64,000 nt of DNA from an uncultured Prevotellaceae bacterium (lineage in GTDB: Bacteria; Bacteroidota; Bacteroidia; Bacteroidales; Bacteroidaceae). Positions 43,990 to 54,803 of this stretch are shown piece by piece. A program made the translations under genes and the position numbers. The first letter of the stretch is position 1. The number at the start of each line of letters is the position of its first letter. The notes beneath the pieces were generated by a model. The model had not been told where the DNA came from. It did not search any database and worked only from the letters and a program-made list of their open reading frames with translations. Where the stretch lies: the NCBI GenBank assembly GCA_947167935.1, contig CAMVJU010000002.1, positions 87,194-151,193 of the forward strand, in the 5' to 3' direction.

Positions 43990-44918
43990 TAAGATACGCC
44001 GCAGAGCAGGCCGGCCAATGGAACGCTTTTGTTGCGAAGTCAAAGAACGCAACGTTTCTCTTTGACCGTAGCTACATGGACTACCACGCCGACCGCTTCA
44101 CCGATCACTCGCTGATGATCTACCGACGCGGACGGCTCTATGCGTTGTTGCCGGCCAACGAGTGCGATGGTGGCGTATTGGAGTCACACGGTGGACTGAC
44201 CTACGGCGGACTGGTGATGAGCAGAGGCTGTACGGGTGCCGATGTCGAACAGGCAATGCGATGCATTTGCGACTATCTTCGCAAGAATGGTTTCCGCAAA
44301 GTAATCTATAAGCCGACGCCGTGGATCTATCACCGTCAGCCCTCGGAGGAAGACCTCTATGCCCTGTTCGCTGTTTGCGAGGCACGGCTTGTGGCACGTG
44401 GCCTGTCTTCCGTAATCTGCCGTGACGACCGCAATGAATGGTTCCGCATCCGTTCCATGGGACGTCGGCGTGCCCAGGAGGCAGGCATTGCCATACAGGA
44501 GACGGACCACTTGGAGCCTTTCTGGCAAATTCTTACCACAAATCTCAAGGAAAAATACAACCTGCTGCCTGTTCACACCGTTGAAGAGATGCAACTGCTG
44601 AAAAGCCGATTCCCTGAAAATATCCATCTCGTCACTGCCGTGAAAGACGGACAAACATTGGCAGGAACGGTGCTTTATGTCACTCCGACGGTGGTTCACT
44701 CCCAATATATTGCGGCCAGTCCTGAGGGCAAACGCCTTCATGCGCTTGACTTGCTCTTCGGTCAGGTGATAGAGCAGGCATTGCAGCAGCATCCCTACTT
44801 CGACTTCGGCATTTCCACTGAGCGCGACGGTGAATACCTCAACGCCCAGCTGGCCTACCAAAAGGAAGGCTTCGGCGGACGTGGCCTGTGCTATGATCAC
44901 TACGAATGGACGCTATGA
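43977..44918 (+). CDS. FemAB/GNAT-like acyltransferase of the amino-sugar operon
   Basis: 313 residues with the double GNAT (FemAB-like) layout: N-half LFDRSYMDYHADRFTDHSLMIYRRGRLYALLP, C-half WQILTTNLKEKYNLLPVHTVEEM and GTVLYVTPTVVHSQYIAASPEG. Overlaps the isomerase gene by 13 bp and the aminotransferase gene by 13 bp. By position it probably N-acylates the 3-amino group; the acyl donor is not known. Confidence 0.8.
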   Translation: MFEVVRYAAEQAGQWNAFVAKSKNATFLFDRSYMDYHADRFTDHSLMIYRRGRLYALLPANECDGGVLESHGGLTYGGLVMSRGCTGADVEQAMRCICDYLRKNGFRKVIYKPTPWIYHRQPSEEDLYALFAVCEARLVARGLSSVICRDDRNEWFRIRSMGRRRAQEAGIAIQETDHLEPFWQILTTNLKEKYNLLPVHTVEEMQLLKSRFPENIHLVTAVKDGQTLAGTVLYVTPTVVHSQYIAASPEGKRLHALDLLFGQVIEQALQQHPYFDFGISTERDGEYLNAQLAYQKEGFGGRGLCYDHYEWTL

Positions 44919-46138
44919 TAGAATACCTGCCCTTGAAGCGCATCACCGCGATGCATGCCGACGAGATTCACGAGGCCGCGAGTCGCGTCGTTGACTCCGG
45001 CTGGTATCTGCGTGGCGAGGCTACGGAGCGTTTCGAGGCTGAATATGCACAATTCATCGGCACGAAGCACTGTGTCGGCGTAGCCAACGGCCTCGATGCC
45101 CTCACACTTCTCTTCCGTGCGTACATATATAATAATGTGTTGCAGGAGGGTGACGAGGTCATCGTGCCTGCCAACACCTACATCGCCTCCATACTTTCTA
45201 TCACCGAGAACCGTCTGAAGCCTGTGCTGGTGGAGCCCCGCCTCGACACCTTGCAAATAGATGATGCCTTGATAGAGCAGGCCATCACTCCTCGCACCCG
45301 TGCCGTGATGATTGTCCATCTCTATGGCCGCTGTGCCTATACGGAGCGCATCGCCACCATCTGCCAAGCCCACCATCTCCTCCTCATCGAGGACAACGCG
45401 CAGGCCCATGGCTGTAGGCCCACCCAAGCCCTCCCAAAGGGAGGGGTGTTTGATTTCACATCAAATGCAGAAGTATCAACTAATAATATGTCTGAACATC
45501 CCTCCCTTTGGGAGGGCTTGGGTGGGCTTACCGGTTCCCTCGGCCATGCCGCCGCTCACAGCTTCTATCCTGGCAAGAATCTAGGGGCTTTAGGCGATGC
45601 CGGTGCCGTGACCACCAACGACGATCAGCTGGCAGCCACCGTGCGCAGCATTGCCAACTATGGCTCGACGAAAAAATACGTCTTCGACTATATAGGCCGC
45701 AACTCACGCATCGACGAGCTGCAGGCAGCCATCCTTTCCGTCAAGCTCAAGTACCTTGACGAGGACAACGCCCGCCGCCGTGCCATTGCCGCCTATTATT
45801 CGGAAAACATCCATCATCCCGACATTACGATTCCTGGCACCAGCAACCTCTCACCTCTCACTTCTCACCTCTCACTTCAAAATGTCTGGCACATCTTCCC
45901 CGTGCTTTGTGAGCAGCGCAATGCCCTGCAAGCCTATTTGGCAGAGCAGGGGGTGCAGACCATGATTCATTATCCCATTCCGCCACACAAGCAGGCATGC
46001 TATGCCGATTGGCACAATCTTTGCTTGCCTGTTACTGAGCGCATCCACGATCAGGAGCTCAGCCTCCCTTGCCATCAGGCAATGACCGATGCTGAAGTAG
46101 AGCGTGTTGCAGATATTATTAATCACTTTAATACTTAA
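44906..46138 (+). CDS. DegT/DnrJ/EryC1 sugar aminotransferase (FdtB/QdtB-like) with inserted inverted-repeat element
   Basis: PLP-dependent 3-aminotransferase. Family motifs: SGWYLRGEATERFE, GVANGLDALTLLFRA, IEDNAQAHGC, PLP lysine in AHSFYPGKNLGALGDAGAV, and YGSTKKYVFDYIGRNSRIDELQAAIL. Homologues go from AQAHGC directly to TGSLGHAAAHSF; here 37 codons (45419-45529) intervene, with 28-bp perfect inverted repeats at the ends. A second insertion, [12 protein letters not shown] (45848-45878), is a tandem repeat. The first lies close to the active site, so activity is uncertain. 410 residues. Confidence 0.92.
   Translation: MDAMIEYLPLKRITAMHADEIHEAASRVVDSGWYLRGEATERFEAEYAQFIGTKHCVGVANGLDALTLLFRAYIYNNVLQEGDEVIVPANTYIASILSITENRLKPVLVEPRLDTLQIDDALIEQAITPRTRAVMIVHLYGRCAYTERIATICQAHHLLLIEDNAQAHGCRPTQALPKGGVFDFTSNAEVSTNNMSEHPSLWEGLGGLTGSLGHAAAHSFYPGKNLGALGDAGAVTTNDDQLAATVRSIANYGSTKKYVFDYIGRNSRIDELQAAILSVKLKYLDEDNARRRAIAAYYSENIHHPDITIPGTSNLSPLTSHLSLQNVWHIFPVLCEQRNALQAYLAEQGVQTMIHYPIPPHKQACYADWHNLCLPVTERIHDQELSLPCHQAMTDAEVERVADIINHFNT
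45418..45527. repeat. 110-bp in-frame element with 28-bp perfect inverted repeats inside the DegT gene
   Basis: Left arm 45418-45445 and right arm 45500-45527 are exact reverse complements (core AAGCCCTCCCAAAGGGAGGG); the 54-nt centre is AT-rich. Whole unit is a multiple of three and free of stops in the coding frame. Confidence 0.9.
45848..45878. repeat. ctcac(c/t)t tandem repeat in the DegT gene
   Basis: Encodes [11 protein letters not shown]; same repeat and peptide as in trmB. Confidence 0.65.
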
Positions 46139-46145
46139 CAGATTT

Positions 46146-46862
46146 ATGGATTTTCAAAGATTTAACTACCAGTCAGTCGCTACCAGCGAAGAGAAGACTG
46201 CTGTGGCCTTTCCTGCGCTGATGCGGAAAGTCTACGTTTGGATGTCGATGGCCCTTGTCATCACGGGTCTCACGGCATGGATTGTGGCACACAATGCCTC
46301 TCTGCTCAATCTCATCTACGGCAACAGCGCAGTCATCTGGATTCTGTTCATCGCCGAGATAGGTCTCGTCATCGCTCTCAGCGCTGCTATCCACAAGCTG
46401 TCATTGCCTGTGGCTACGTTGATGTTTGTGATTTACTCCATCCTCAATGGTGCCGTCTTCTCATCAATCTTCTTGGTCTATACGATGTCGAGCATCGCCA
46501 CCGTGTTCTTCATCACGGCAGGTACGTTTGCAGCGATGTCCGTATTCGGCTATGTCACGAAGAAAGACCTCTCGTCGATGGGCAAGTTCCTGATGATGGC
46601 CCTCATCGGCCTCATCATTGCCACCGTGGTGAACCTCTTTATGAAGAGCTCAGGCTTGGACATGATTATCAGCTATGCCGGTGTGCTCATCTTCGTAGGC
46701 CTCACCGCCTGGGACACGCAGAAAATCAAGCAGATGTGCCTGCAGGCTCCTGACACTGGCGAGACCATGCAGAAGCTGGCCCTTCTCGGTGCCCTGTCGC
46801 TCTATCTCGACTTCATCAACCTCTTTATCTATCTGCTGCGCATTCTGGGCAATCGCGAGTAA
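46146..46862 (+). CDS. Bax inhibitor-1/YccA-family membrane protein
   Basis: 238 residues, seven membrane helices, with MRKVYVWMSMALVITGLTAWIV and the C-terminal LTAWDTQKIKQM. These proteins are calcium-leak or protease-modulating membrane proteins. ATG 46146 is chosen because MDFQRFNYQSV precedes the first helix as in homologues; it begins 7 bp after the DegT stop. Confidence 0.92.
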   Translation: MDFQRFNYQSVATSEEKTAVAFPALMRKVYVWMSMALVITGLTAWIVAHNASLLNLIYGNSAVIWILFIAEIGLVIALSAAIHKLSLPVATLMFVIYSILNGAVFSSIFLVYTMSSIATVFFITAGTFAAMSVFGYVTKKDLSSMGKFLMMALIGLIIATVVNLFMKSSGLDMIISYAGVLIFVGLTAWDTQKIKQMCLQAPDTGETMQKLALLGALSLYLDFINLFIYLLRILGNRE

Positions 46863-46889
46863 GACAACAACAAAAGTGTAATTCATGAA

Positions 46890-46920
46890 GAAGGGGAGCC
46901 TCCAATTGGGGTTCCCCTTC
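46890..46920 (+). terminator. Hairpin after the BI-1-like gene
   Basis: GAAGGGGA / TCCCCTTC stem with additional inner pairing, 28 bp after the stop; downstream T-run is weak. Confidence 0.6.
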
Positions 46921-46958
46921 CTCGTTGTCACCTTTAAACTAACTTTTTACCAATAAAC

Positions 46959-49043
<2,085 letters not shown>

Positions 49044-49112
49044 TCAGGAAACAACTTCATACGAAAATGAGATTTTTTTGATTATTTATTTTGCAGGGTG
49101 TCCAATTTGTTG

Positions 49113-49120
49113 TACCTTTG
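49113..49120 (+). promoter_or_regulatory. -7 element TACCTTTG just before the nucleotidyltransferase start
   Basis: TAnnTTTG match only 7 bp before ATG 49128, which predicts a leaderless or nearly leaderless mRNA. Confidence 0.6.
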
Positions 49121-49127
49121 CACCACG

Positions 49128-49913
49128 ATGAAGCAAGCCATGATTTTCGCCGCAGGCTTGGGCACTCGTCTCAAGCCGCTCACCGACCACATGCCGAAAG
49201 CGCTGGTCGAGGTGGGAGGCAAGCCGCTGCTTGACATCGTCATCGACAAGCTTCGTGAACAGGGCTACGACCGCTTCGTGGTAAACGTCCATCATTTTGC
49301 TGAACAGATTGAGGAGCATGTGGCAGCTGCCGAGTATGCCCCGTTGGTGCGCATCAGCGACGAGCGTTCGCTGCTGCTTGAGACGGGAGGCGGACTGAAG
49401 AAGGCCGCACCCCTTTTTGCCGACGAGGAGCCCATCCTCATTCACAACGTCGATATATTAAGTAATGTGGACTTCGGATGGTTCTCGCGCCAGCACCTGC
49501 CCGACGAGGACGCCGTCCTCTTGGTCAGTCGACGCAAGACCAAACGCTACCTGCTCTTCGACAACGCCATGCGCCTCATGGGCTGGACGAACATCGAGAC
49601 GGGTGAGGTGAAGTCACCCTTCCCCTGGCTCCGCGAGGCCGGCATCACCATCGACGACGACCTCCAGGTTCATCCATCCTCCCTCCACCTTCCACCCTCA
49701 ACCCTCTACGCTTTTGCCTTCTCCGGCATCCACAGCTTCTCGCCGCGCCTCTTCCCGCTGATGGAGCGATTCCCCGATCGATTCCCCATCATGGACTTCT
49801 ATCTCAGCACCTGCCACCGCCGTCACATCGTGGGCTGTCTGAAGGAAGACCTCCGGCTCCTCGACGTCGGCAAGCTCGACACCCTCTCAGAAGCAGAGAA
49901 ATTCCTAAAATAA
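49128..49913 (+). CDS. Sugar-1-phosphate nucleotidyltransferase (MurU/RfbA-like)
   Basis: 261 residues. Nucleotide-binding signature MIFAAGLGTRLKPLTDHMPKAL, then PLLDIVIDKL, ILIHNVDILSNVD and a C-terminal part without hexapeptide repeats, as in MurU-type uridylyltransferases of muramate recycling. Exact sugar not determinable. VHPSSLHLPPSTLYAF (DNA 49672-49712, tcc(c/a)ccttcc-like repeat) appears to be a repeat-derived loop. Followed by guaA after 15 bp. Confidence 0.88.
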   Translation: MKQAMIFAAGLGTRLKPLTDHMPKALVEVGGKPLLDIVIDKLREQGYDRFVVNVHHFAEQIEEHVAAAEYAPLVRISDERSLLLETGGGLKKAAPLFADEEPILIHNVDILSNVDFGWFSRQHLPDEDAVLLVSRRKTKRYLLFDNAMRLMGWTNIETGEVKSPFPWLREAGITIDDDLQVHPSSLHLPPSTLYAFAFSGIHSFSPRLFPLMERFPDRFPIMDFYLSTCHRRHIVGCLKEDLRLLDVGKLDTLSEAEKFLK

Positions 49914-49928
49914 ATCGCAATATACAAG

Positions 49929-51554
49929 ATGCAGAAAATTATCATCCTCGACTTCGGCTCACAGACCACGCAGCTCATCGGCCGCCGTGTGCGTGAGCTC
50001 GACACCTTCTGCGAGATCCTCCCCTACAACAAATTCCCTGTGGGCGACGACTCTGTGATTGGCGTGATTCTGAGCGGCTCGCCGTTCTCCGTCCACGACC
50101 CCGACGCCTTCAAGGTAGACCTCAGCCAGTTCGTGGGCAAGGTGCCTGTGCTGGGCATCTGCTACGGTGCACAGTTCATCTCGCACACCCTGGGCGGCAA
50201 GGTGGAGAAGGCCGACAGCCGCGAATATGGCCGTGCCAACCTCGAGACCGTCGACACCACCAATCCCCTCTTCAAGGGCTTCGACCAGCACTCGCAGGTG
50301 TGGATGAGCCACGGCGACACCATCACCGCCATCCCCGACGGCTTCCAGGTCATCGGCTCGACCAAAGATGTCAAGAATGCCGCCTTTGCTAAAAACCAAG
50401 AGCCAACAGCAAAGAGCCAAGGCATCTGGGCCGTCCAGTTCCACCCCGAGGTCTTCCACACCACACAGGGAAAAACGCTGCTTGAAAACTTCGTCGTCGG
50501 CATCTGCGGCTCTCGCCAGGAGTGGAGCGCAGCCTCGTTTGTTGACAGCACCGTAGCCGAGCTGAAAGAGCAGCTGGGCAATGACCGTGTCATCCTCGGC
50601 CTCTCGGGCGGCGTCGACAGCAGCGTGGCTGCCGTCCTGCTCAACAGGGCCATCGGCAACCGTCTCACCTGTATCTTCGTCGATCACGGCATGTTGCGCA
50701 AGAACGAGTTCCAGCAGGTCATGGACGACTACAAGGTGCTGGGCCTCAACGTCATCGGCGTCGATGCCAGCGAGAAATTCTTCGCCGACCTCGCAGGCGT
50801 CAGCGACCCTGAGCAGAAGCGCAAGATCATAGGCCGCGACTTCGTGGAGGTCTTCAATGCCGAGGCCAAGAAGATCAAGGATGCCAAGTGGCTGGGCCAG
50901 GGCACCATCTATCCCGACCGCATCGAGTCGCTGAACATCACGGGCAAAGTCATCAAGAGCCACCACAACGTGGGCGGCCTGCCCAAGGAGATGAACCTGC
51001 AGCTGTGCGAGCCGCTGAAATGGCTCTTCAAGGACGAGGTACGCCGTGTAGGCCGTCAGCTGGGTATGCCCGAGCACCTCATCGGCCGCCATCCTTTCCC
51101 GGGTCCTGGCCTTGCCGTGCGCATCCTTGGCGACATCACACGAGAGAAAGTCAGCATCCTGCAGGAGGCCGACGACATCTATATCCGCGGCCTGCGCGAT
51201 TTCAAGACCAAGCTCTCCGGCGAAGAGGCACGCCGCGTGCTGGCTGCCGGTGCTCCTGCCGAGATGGCCAACGGCGAGCTGGAGATATCGCTCTACGACC
51301 AGGTGTGGCAGGCAGGCGCCATCCTCCTCAGCACTGTCCGCAGCGTCGGCGTGATGGGCGATGAGCGCACCTATGAGCACCCCGTTGCCCTGCGTGCCGT
51401 CACCAGCACCGATGCCATGACCGCCGACTGGGCCCATCTGCCCTACGAATTCCTTGCCAAGGTCTCCAACGAGATTATCAACAAGGTTCGCGGCGTCAAC
51501 CGTGTCTGCTACGACATCTCCTCCAAGCCACCCGCAACAATCGAATGGGAGTGA
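49929..51554 (+). CDS. guaA: GMP synthase (glutamine-hydrolysing)
   Basis: 541 residues. Class I glutaminase: [11 protein letters not shown], Cys78 in LGICYGAQ, His in [13 protein letters not shown] pyrophosphatase P-loop [14 protein letters not shown], dimer domain [16 protein letters not shown], end KPPATIEWE. Between NAAFA and [10 protein letters not shown] sits [10 protein letters not shown] (50391-50421), a repeat-like loop where homologues are shorter. The last 149 bp are duplicated exactly at 59252-59400, so the 3' end is an integration site. Followed by a strong terminator. Confidence 0.96.
   Translation: MQKIIILDFGSQTTQLIGRRVRELDTFCEILPYNKFPVGDDSVIGVILSGSPFSVHDPDAFKVDLSQFVGKVPVLGICYGAQFISHTLGGKVEKADSREYGRANLETVDTTNPLFKGFDQHSQVWMSHGDTITAIPDGFQVIGSTKDVKNAAFAKNQEPTAKSQGIWAVQFHPEVFHTTQGKTLLENFVVGICGSRQEWSAASFVDSTVAELKEQLGNDRVILGLSGGVDSSVAAVLLNRAIGNRLTCIFVDHGMLRKNEFQQVMDDYKVLGLNVIGVDASEKFFADLAGVSDPEQKRKIIGRDFVEVFNAEAKKIKDAKWLGQGTIYPDRIESLNITGKVIKSHHNVGGLPKEMNLQLCEPLKWLFKDEVRRVGRQLGMPEHLIGRHPFPGPGLAVRILGDITREKVSILQEADDIYIRGLRDFKTKLSGEEARRVLAAGAPAEMANGELEISLYDQVWQAGAILLSTVRSVGVMGDERTYEHPVALRAVTSTDAMTADWAHLPYEFLAKVSNEIINKVRGVNRVCYDISSKPPATIEWE
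51404..51552. repeat. guaA 3' end, left copy of 149-bp exact direct repeat (att-like)
   Basis: Identical base for base to 59252-59400 (offset 7848 bp) by eye. Differs only after the repeat, where the stop is TGA here and TAA there. Confidence 0.9.
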
Positions 51555-51580
51555 ATTCCCCAATTCTTCTTACCTCACAT

Positions 51581-51615
51581 TGATGAGTCCGCGTTTTGCG
51601 GACTCATCATTTTAT
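51581..51615 (+). terminator. guaA terminator
   Basis: TGATGAGTCCGC / GCGGACTCATCA stem followed by TTTTATT. Confidence 0.85.
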
Positions 51616-51621
51616 TATGGT

Positions 51622-51743
51622 GTCGCGATTTGCGACTCCATTCTGCCGATGGGGTAACGTTTCGTTACGTCATCCTCATTAACGTGTTTTAAAGCACTCT
51701 CCCAAAATGGGAGGGTGCCACGACGGTGAACGAAACGTTCACC
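51622..51743. repeat. Array of four short hairpins
   Basis: Four different palindromes with 3-5-nt A/T loops: GTCGC..GCGAC (51622-51636), GTAACG-TTT-CGTTAC (51654-51668), CTCCCA-AAA-TGGGAG (51699-51713) and GGTGAACG-AAA-CGTTCACC (51725-51743). No protein-coding content. Confidence 0.7.
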
Positions 51744-52188
51744 CTGCTATTGAGGTGAAAAACCTGATATCTGAATCAAGTATGAGATATGTATTCAGAT
51801 AAAGCTGAAATCGCGAATCGCGATGCCAGCTTTTGTTATAGTCCCCTTTTATATGACAGGTGCCTGTCCCTAGTGTCACCTCTGCCTTTGGCGACAAATC
51901 GTAATTGCGGGTGGCGTAACATTCGAGAATGACGTTTGCCCAATAATCGCCATAACTGAAACGGGCATAACCAACATTGGCATCAAGCGAATCGGGCTGT
52001 TCGATGAAGAACGACGGGTATCTGACAGTGAATCCGAAATCCGGATCTTGGTAGGTCAGCATCGTGGCCTCGTCGAGTTTTCGGGCGAAGAGTTCTTCAT
52101 CTGTCCTCTCATTGCCGAAAGAACAGATGAAGTCTATACTTGCCATCAGCACGATTATTGCAATGATGATGTAGGTGGCTTTTCGCAT
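51739..52188 (-). CDS. Hypothetical membrane-anchored or exported protein
   Basis: 149 residues with N-terminal hydrophobic helix (ATYIIIAIIVLMASIDFICSF) and a beta-rich domain starting FGFTVRYPSFF. Contains the palindrome ATCGCGAATCGCGAT (51810-51824) within its coding sequence, and its end runs into the hairpin array, so its C-terminus may be altered. Not recognised; starts 5 bp after the upstream receptor gene's stop. Confidence 0.6.
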   Translation of the reverse strand: MRKATYIIIAIIVLMASIDFICSFGNERTDEELFARKLDEATMLTYQDPDFGFTVRYPSFFIEQPDSLDANVGYARFSYGDYWANVILECYATRNYDLSPKAEVTLGTGTCHIKGDYNKSWHRDSRFQLYLNTYLILDSDIRFFTSIAG

Positions 52189-52193
52189 ATAGT

Positions 52194-54299
52194 TCAGAGT
52201 CGCTTCATTTCCTTTTCATCTGCCGTCTTGCCCTTGTAGCGGCTCTTCTTCGGGTTGAAGGTGTAGGAAACTGTGAGCATCACACGGCGGGAGTCAGCAT
52301 CAGAGTCTTTGTAGAGATGCACGTCCTTGACGTTCATCCACCAACTTTGGTTGCGGGTGTGGAAGATGTCGTTGACTGCGAGGGCTATCTGCAAGCGCTT
52401 CTGCATGAAGTAGCGACGCACGGAGAGGTCGATGCCCCACTGCGAGCGCATTTCGTTGGTCATCGTGTGACCGCGAGTGGAGCCTGTCACGTCGAAGGTC
52501 ATCATCCAGTCTTTTGATGGCGTGAAGATGTTTTTCAACATGTAGCGGAAGATGGGCTTGTTGTACTTCTCGCCGTAGAGCGTGAGCCATTGCTGGTCGA
52601 ATCCGACGGTGAAGTTGGGCTTCCAGAATTTCACTACGGGGGCGTAAGACAGATAGGCGTTTAGGTTGTTTATGTCGGCCTGACGGGGGCTGAACACAAG
52701 CAAGGGCTTCACGTCGGAATAATGCTCTTTGGTATAGACGTAGGTATCGGCCAAATGGCTATAGGTCAGCTCCAGCGTCAGGTCTTTCCACCCGAAGAGA
52801 TAGGTCAGTTCGTCGGTCTTGCAGTCGGTCAGCGTGGGATTGCCACCCTCCACCTCGTAGGGGCCGACATATAATAACGAACTGCGCAACTGCTTGTAAG
52901 GCGGTCGGGTGATAGAGTGTGAATAGTCAAGCGACATGAAGGTGGTCTCGTCGAAGTTATACGACAATGACAGATTGGGCGACAGACTGTTGTCTGTGCG
53001 GCTTACTTCGTCATCGCGGATGCCGTCACGCTTGTAGTCGAACTTGACATATTCCCATCGCAAACCCAATTGGAGAGACAGGGCATCCCAATCTTTTGAG
53101 TAGGTGGCAAAGGCAGCGTAGTTGTGCTGGCGGCTCTCGTTCTGTGTTGACGGGATATAACTGCCGACGGTCTCGTTTTGCATCGTATATCGCTGGTTAT
53201 TGTAAGTGTAGCTGTCTTCAGTACCCACGTTCAGTTTGCCAGTGGCAAACGGGGACTCATAGTAGAGCTTGCCTGCCCACAGGTCTGAGTTCATGCCAGT
53301 CTGCGATGGCACGATTTCATTGCCGATGCCACTGGCAAAGATGGTCTGCGTCAGGTTGTCGTCAGTGTACCACGTGTGCATATAGTTCCCATCGAAATGC
53401 AGCAAGGAGCCGTTCTTGAAAGCATTGTCATAGTAGGCCGAAACCAAATGCCGCTCAGACTTGGAATCTATGTCAATGAGTTTGCCGATGCTCTCGGTTT
53501 CCACGCCTAAAATGTTATCATCCTCGGTGCCACGGCTTTTGAAATGCGTGGGCGAATTGGTGTACTGGTAGTAGGCACCCAGCGACTGCCCGCCGTCGTT
53601 CCAGTTGAAGCCTCCCTTGGCGGTGGTAGTAGATAGTTTATTTCGTTTTGTGGCGGTGTTCACAAGCTGGTTCTGCTGGTTGTTGAACAGAAAATCGGTG
53701 GTACTCGTATCGTAGTTCTTGCGCCCGCCATTATTACACATCGCTTGCCCGAACAACTGCCAGTGCGTCCAGTTGTAGCTCAGGTCGGCCATTGCCGTTT
53801 CCTCCCAGATGCGCTTAGCTGTGGTTTGCGAGGTCAGTTTCCCGCTCAGTCCTTTGATGAACGGCTGTTTGGTTTGAATCTTGATAACCGCCTTCACGTC
53901 CGAGCTGTATTCTGCCCCAGGAGAAGTGATAATCTGAATGTTCTTGATGTTTTCACTGCTGAGCATCTGTAGTTCGTTTTCATCACGCACAGGGCGATTG
54001 TCGATGAACACCTGCGGCTTGCCTTTGCCCAAAATGCTGATTTCGTCGCCGTCCATATTGATGAACGGCAGACGAGAAAGCACGTCGTTGGCCGTACCGA
54101 GGTTGGCCAGTTCCGTGTTGGCTACCTGAGCAACAAGCGTGTTGCCCTTCATCCTGACAATGTGGCGGTGTCCCGTCACGGAGATTTCGTTGAGCATCTT
54201 GTCCCATGCCACGGAGTCATTCTGTGCCGTGGTCTCATTCTGTGCCTGTGTTACTATGGTCATCAGGCAAACCATTGAAATAAGAATCAGTCTTTTCAT
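52194..54299 (-). CDS. Outer-membrane beta-barrel receptor (OMP_b-brl_3 family)
   Basis: 701 residues with signal peptide (LISMVCLMTIVTQAQ), a short plug-like part (NELQMLSSENIKNIQIITSPGAEYSSDVKAVIKIQTK) and a long barrel ending SYTFNPKKSRYKGKTADEKEMKRL. Belongs to the TonB-receptor-like outer-membrane family 3; unlike its neighbour it lacks a carboxypeptidase-regulatory domain. Ligand unknown; paralogue of the receptor at 54804-57134. Confidence 0.88.
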   Translation of the reverse strand: MKRLILISMVCLMTIVTQAQNETTAQNDSVAWDKMLNEISVTGHRHIVRMKGNTLVAQVANTELANLGTANDVLSRLPFINMDGDEISILGKGKPQVFIDNRPVRDENELQMLSSENIKNIQIITSPGAEYSSDVKAVIKIQTKQPFIKGLSGKLTSQTTAKRIWEETAMADLSYNWTHWQLFGQAMCNNGGRKNYDTSTTDFLFNNQQNQLVNTATKRNKLSTTTAKGGFNWNDGGQSLGAYYQYTNSPTHFKSRGTEDDNILGVETESIGKLIDIDSKSERHLVSAYYDNAFKNGSLLHFDGNYMHTWYTDDNLTQTIFASGIGNEIVPSQTGMNSDLWAGKLYYESPFATGKLNVGTEDSYTYNNQRYTMQNETVGSYIPSTQNESRQHNYAAFATYSKDWDALSLQLGLRWEYVKFDYKRDGIRDDEVSRTDNSLSPNLSLSYNFDETTFMSLDYSHSITRPPYKQLRSSLLYVGPYEVEGGNPTLTDCKTDELTYLFGWKDLTLELTYSHLADTYVYTKEHYSDVKPLLVFSPRQADINNLNAYLSYAPVVKFWKPNFTVGFDQQWLTLYGEKYNKPIFRYMLKNIFTPSKDWMMTFDVTGSTRGHTMTNEMRSQWGIDLSVRRYFMQKRLQIALAVNDIFHTRNQSWWMNVKDVHLYKDSDADSRRVMLTVSYTFNPKKSRYKGKTADEKEMKRL

Positions 54300-54445
54300 T
54301 TATCTGTTATTTATGGGTTACTATCAGTATATACACACTTCAAGGCTAACCGTTCACTATTTTGGCTGCAAAATTGCAAAAATCATTTCTGACAACCGAA
54401 AAATCTTCCTGACATTTGTCTGACATTTGCCGTATTAGGGGATTT

Positions 54446-54793
54446 CTACACCTGATACACCCGGCTCATGCCGTCGGACTCCATCGGGGCTATCTGCTGA
54501 CGGAGCAGGACGAGGTAGAAACGGGGCAGCGTCTCGATGGGCGGATGGTCGGCGATGTAGCGGTCTATCTTTTGGCGTGCTGCTTCGTGCAGTGCTTCGT
54601 CGTGGCAGGACTGCAACTGCTTTTCATCCACAAAGGCGATGTGCCAGAATGCGAGGTAACCGATGACATAATGCTCTACCGTTTTTTCCATATCATCCCC
54701 CTCATGGACAAAAGCAGAGAGTGGCAGGTGGGAACCCTCGCAGATTCCCACAACTGCCCAAGAGAGATTTATGTATTTGAGATTGTTCTGCAT
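54446..54793 (-). CDS. Hypothetical protein between two receptor genes
   Basis: 115 residues from ATG 54793 (an ATG at 54826 would overlap the upstream gene). Not recognised; helical, with KTVEHYVIGYLAFWHIAFVDEKQLQSC and ADHPPIETLPRFYLVLLRQQI. No signal peptide. Operon position between paralogous receptors suggests a linked, unknown role. Confidence 0.6.
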   Translation of the reverse strand: MQNNLKYINLSWAVVGICEGSHLPLSAFVHEGDDMEKTVEHYVIGYLAFWHIAFVDEKQLQSCHDEALHEAARQKIDRYIADHPPIETLPRFYLVLLRQQIAPMESDGMSRVYQV

Positions 54794-54803
54794 ATTCGTG
54801 AAT

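Noticed and set aside
49959..51563. 534-codon open frame antisense to guaA
   Set aside because: Shadow of a conserved gene with codon bias; composition is Ala/Val/Gly/His-rich and no family is recognisable.
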